40,423 nucleotides of DNA from Pedobacter rhizosphaerae (lineage in GTDB: Bacteria; Bacteroidota; Bacteroidia; Sphingobacteriales; Sphingobacteriaceae): the NCBI RefSeq assembly GCF_900111155.1, contig NZ_FOGG01000004.1, positions 240,010 through 280,432 of the forward strand, given 5' to 3'. Positions within the stretch are counted from its first letter, which is position 1, and each line of letters begins with the position of its first letter. This document shows positions 40,226 to 40,423 of this stretch, piece by piece. Below the pieces are notes generated by a model. The model saw nothing but the letters and a program-made list of their open reading frames with translations. It searched no databases and had not been told where the DNA came from. Made by a program: the position numbers and the translations under genes.

Positions 40226-40302
40226 ATCGAGTAGGAAGATAGGGATTAGTTCCCTACCTGTCCTCTCACACCACTGTACGTACCGTTCGGTATACAGCGG
40301 TT
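40226..40302 (-). mobile_element. 3' end of a group II intron (domains V and VI)
   Basis: On the minus strand 40302-40269 forms the 34-nt domain V hairpin: an ACCGCTGT/ACAGTGGT 8-bp stem, a 2-nt CG bulge on the 3' side, and an ATACCG/CGGTA upper stem with a small loop. Domain VI follows (40268 to 40226) as GGTAGGGA/TCCCTATC with an ACTAA loop and CTACTCGAT before the probable 3' splice site. The CGC-type triad is seen in place of the commoner AGC. The intron body and most of its encoded protein lie outside the window. Confidence 0.82.
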
Positions 40303-40304
40303 TG

Positions 40305-40423
40305 CTAGAATAACTTCGTTTGGTGTGTCGTTTTCCAATAGTAATAATTAGCGAATCCATCTAATCCCAGACCAGTGAAGAACTTTTTGTCCAGAGTTGT
40401 AAGTAGTATTGGGCTGTTTGCAG
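40305..40423 (-). CDS. C-terminal piece of the intron-encoded protein, partial
   Basis: The minus-strand frame entering the window reads ...TTLDKKFFTGLGLDGFAN and YYYWKTTHQTKLF and ends at TAG (40307-40305), 3 nt before domain V, which is where the stop of a group II intron reverse transcriptase/maturase normally lies. No catalytic motif of the reverse transcriptase is visible, so this rests on position beside domain V only. The neighbouring 108-codon frame running through domain V into radA is not a gene. Confidence 0.45.
   Translation of the reverse strand, partial: ANSPILLTTLDKKFFTGLGLDGFANYYYWKTTHQTKLF

Noticed and set aside
40034..40360. A 108-codon minus-strand frame overlapping the start of radA
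   Set aside because: It runs through the domain V and VI hairpins and then into the radA N-terminus in another frame. It is explained by the intron and radA and has no protein character of its own.
1..40423. CRISPR array, tRNA, rRNA or complete insertion sequence
   Set aside because: No regularly spaced short repeats, no cloverleaf with CCA or TTCRA arm, and no transposase frame was seen. The only repeats are the tandem units described.

Overview
The window comes from a member of the Bacteroidota, most likely Sphingobacteriaceae (Pedobacter-like). The DNA is AT-rich and Shine-Dalgarno motifs are largely absent. Several genes carry the Bacteroidota -7 promoter box TAnnTTTG. Gene families typical of the phylum are present: DUF4369/TlpA thioredoxin proteins, a TonB-plug/macroglobulin hybrid, DUF4920, DUF2752, DUF5684 and SerB-SerA type fusions. 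The genus is an inference from protein character, not from a marker gene.

Layout. 1-2480: a 97-bp tandem repeat, a GxxExxY nuclease-fold protein, a cold-shock protein, a probable gene remnant, an unknown protein and a 16-cysteine DUF326 copper-binding protein. 2493-5083: HtrA protease and DapF (lysine/peptidoglycan). 5327-11328: an RND tripartite efflux operon (adaptor, pump, outer-membrane channel) behind a 16-bp palindrome. 11379-13037: a nucleoid-associated protein followed by a 600-bp non-coding block of large inverted and tandem repeats. 13038-19948: a six-gene minus-strand operon SpoIIM - membrane protein - DUF4129 - DUF4350 - MoxR - DUF58 with a divergent RDD gene, which looks like a membrane complex built round a MoxR ATPase. 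19951-22979: DUF5684/DUF2752 membrane proteins and an SGNH hydrolase-LipB-phosphopantetheinyl transferase operon. 23051-29480: dcd, the macroglobulin/TonB-plug hybrid, an enoyl-CoA isomerase plus 2,4-dienoyl-CoA reductase pair for unsaturated fatty-acid oxidation, and purD. 29550-34277: a TlpA-like protein, a ureohydrolase-fold protein with a damaged metal site, an epimerase, and a SerB-like phosphatase fused to a SerA remnant that lacks the NAD-binding domain. 34381-35765: a CLC transporter with GREGT signature, preceded by a fluoride (crcB-motif) riboswitch and a consensus Bacteroidota promoter. 36020-40423: ilvE, DUF4920, a 900-bp stretch with two tiny membrane-peptide ORFs, radA (TTG start), and the 3' end (domains V and VI) of a group II intron that runs out of the window.

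The strongest discoveries are: (a) the fluoride riboswitch-CLC-F unit, where promoter, aptamer and transporter signature agree; (b) the group II intron 3' end just upstream of radA; (c) the SerB-SerA fusion from which the dehydrogenase domain is missing while the ACT domain is kept; (d) a near-identical operator-like palindrome at the RND operon and the DUF5684 operon; (e) a 242-bp tandem palindromic repeat at 12.4-12.9 kb; and (f) two consecutive very small membrane-peptide ORFs at 38.0-38.5 kb, the first followed in frame, past a TAG, by 50 further open codons. No CRISPR array, tRNA, rRNA or complete insertion sequence was seen.
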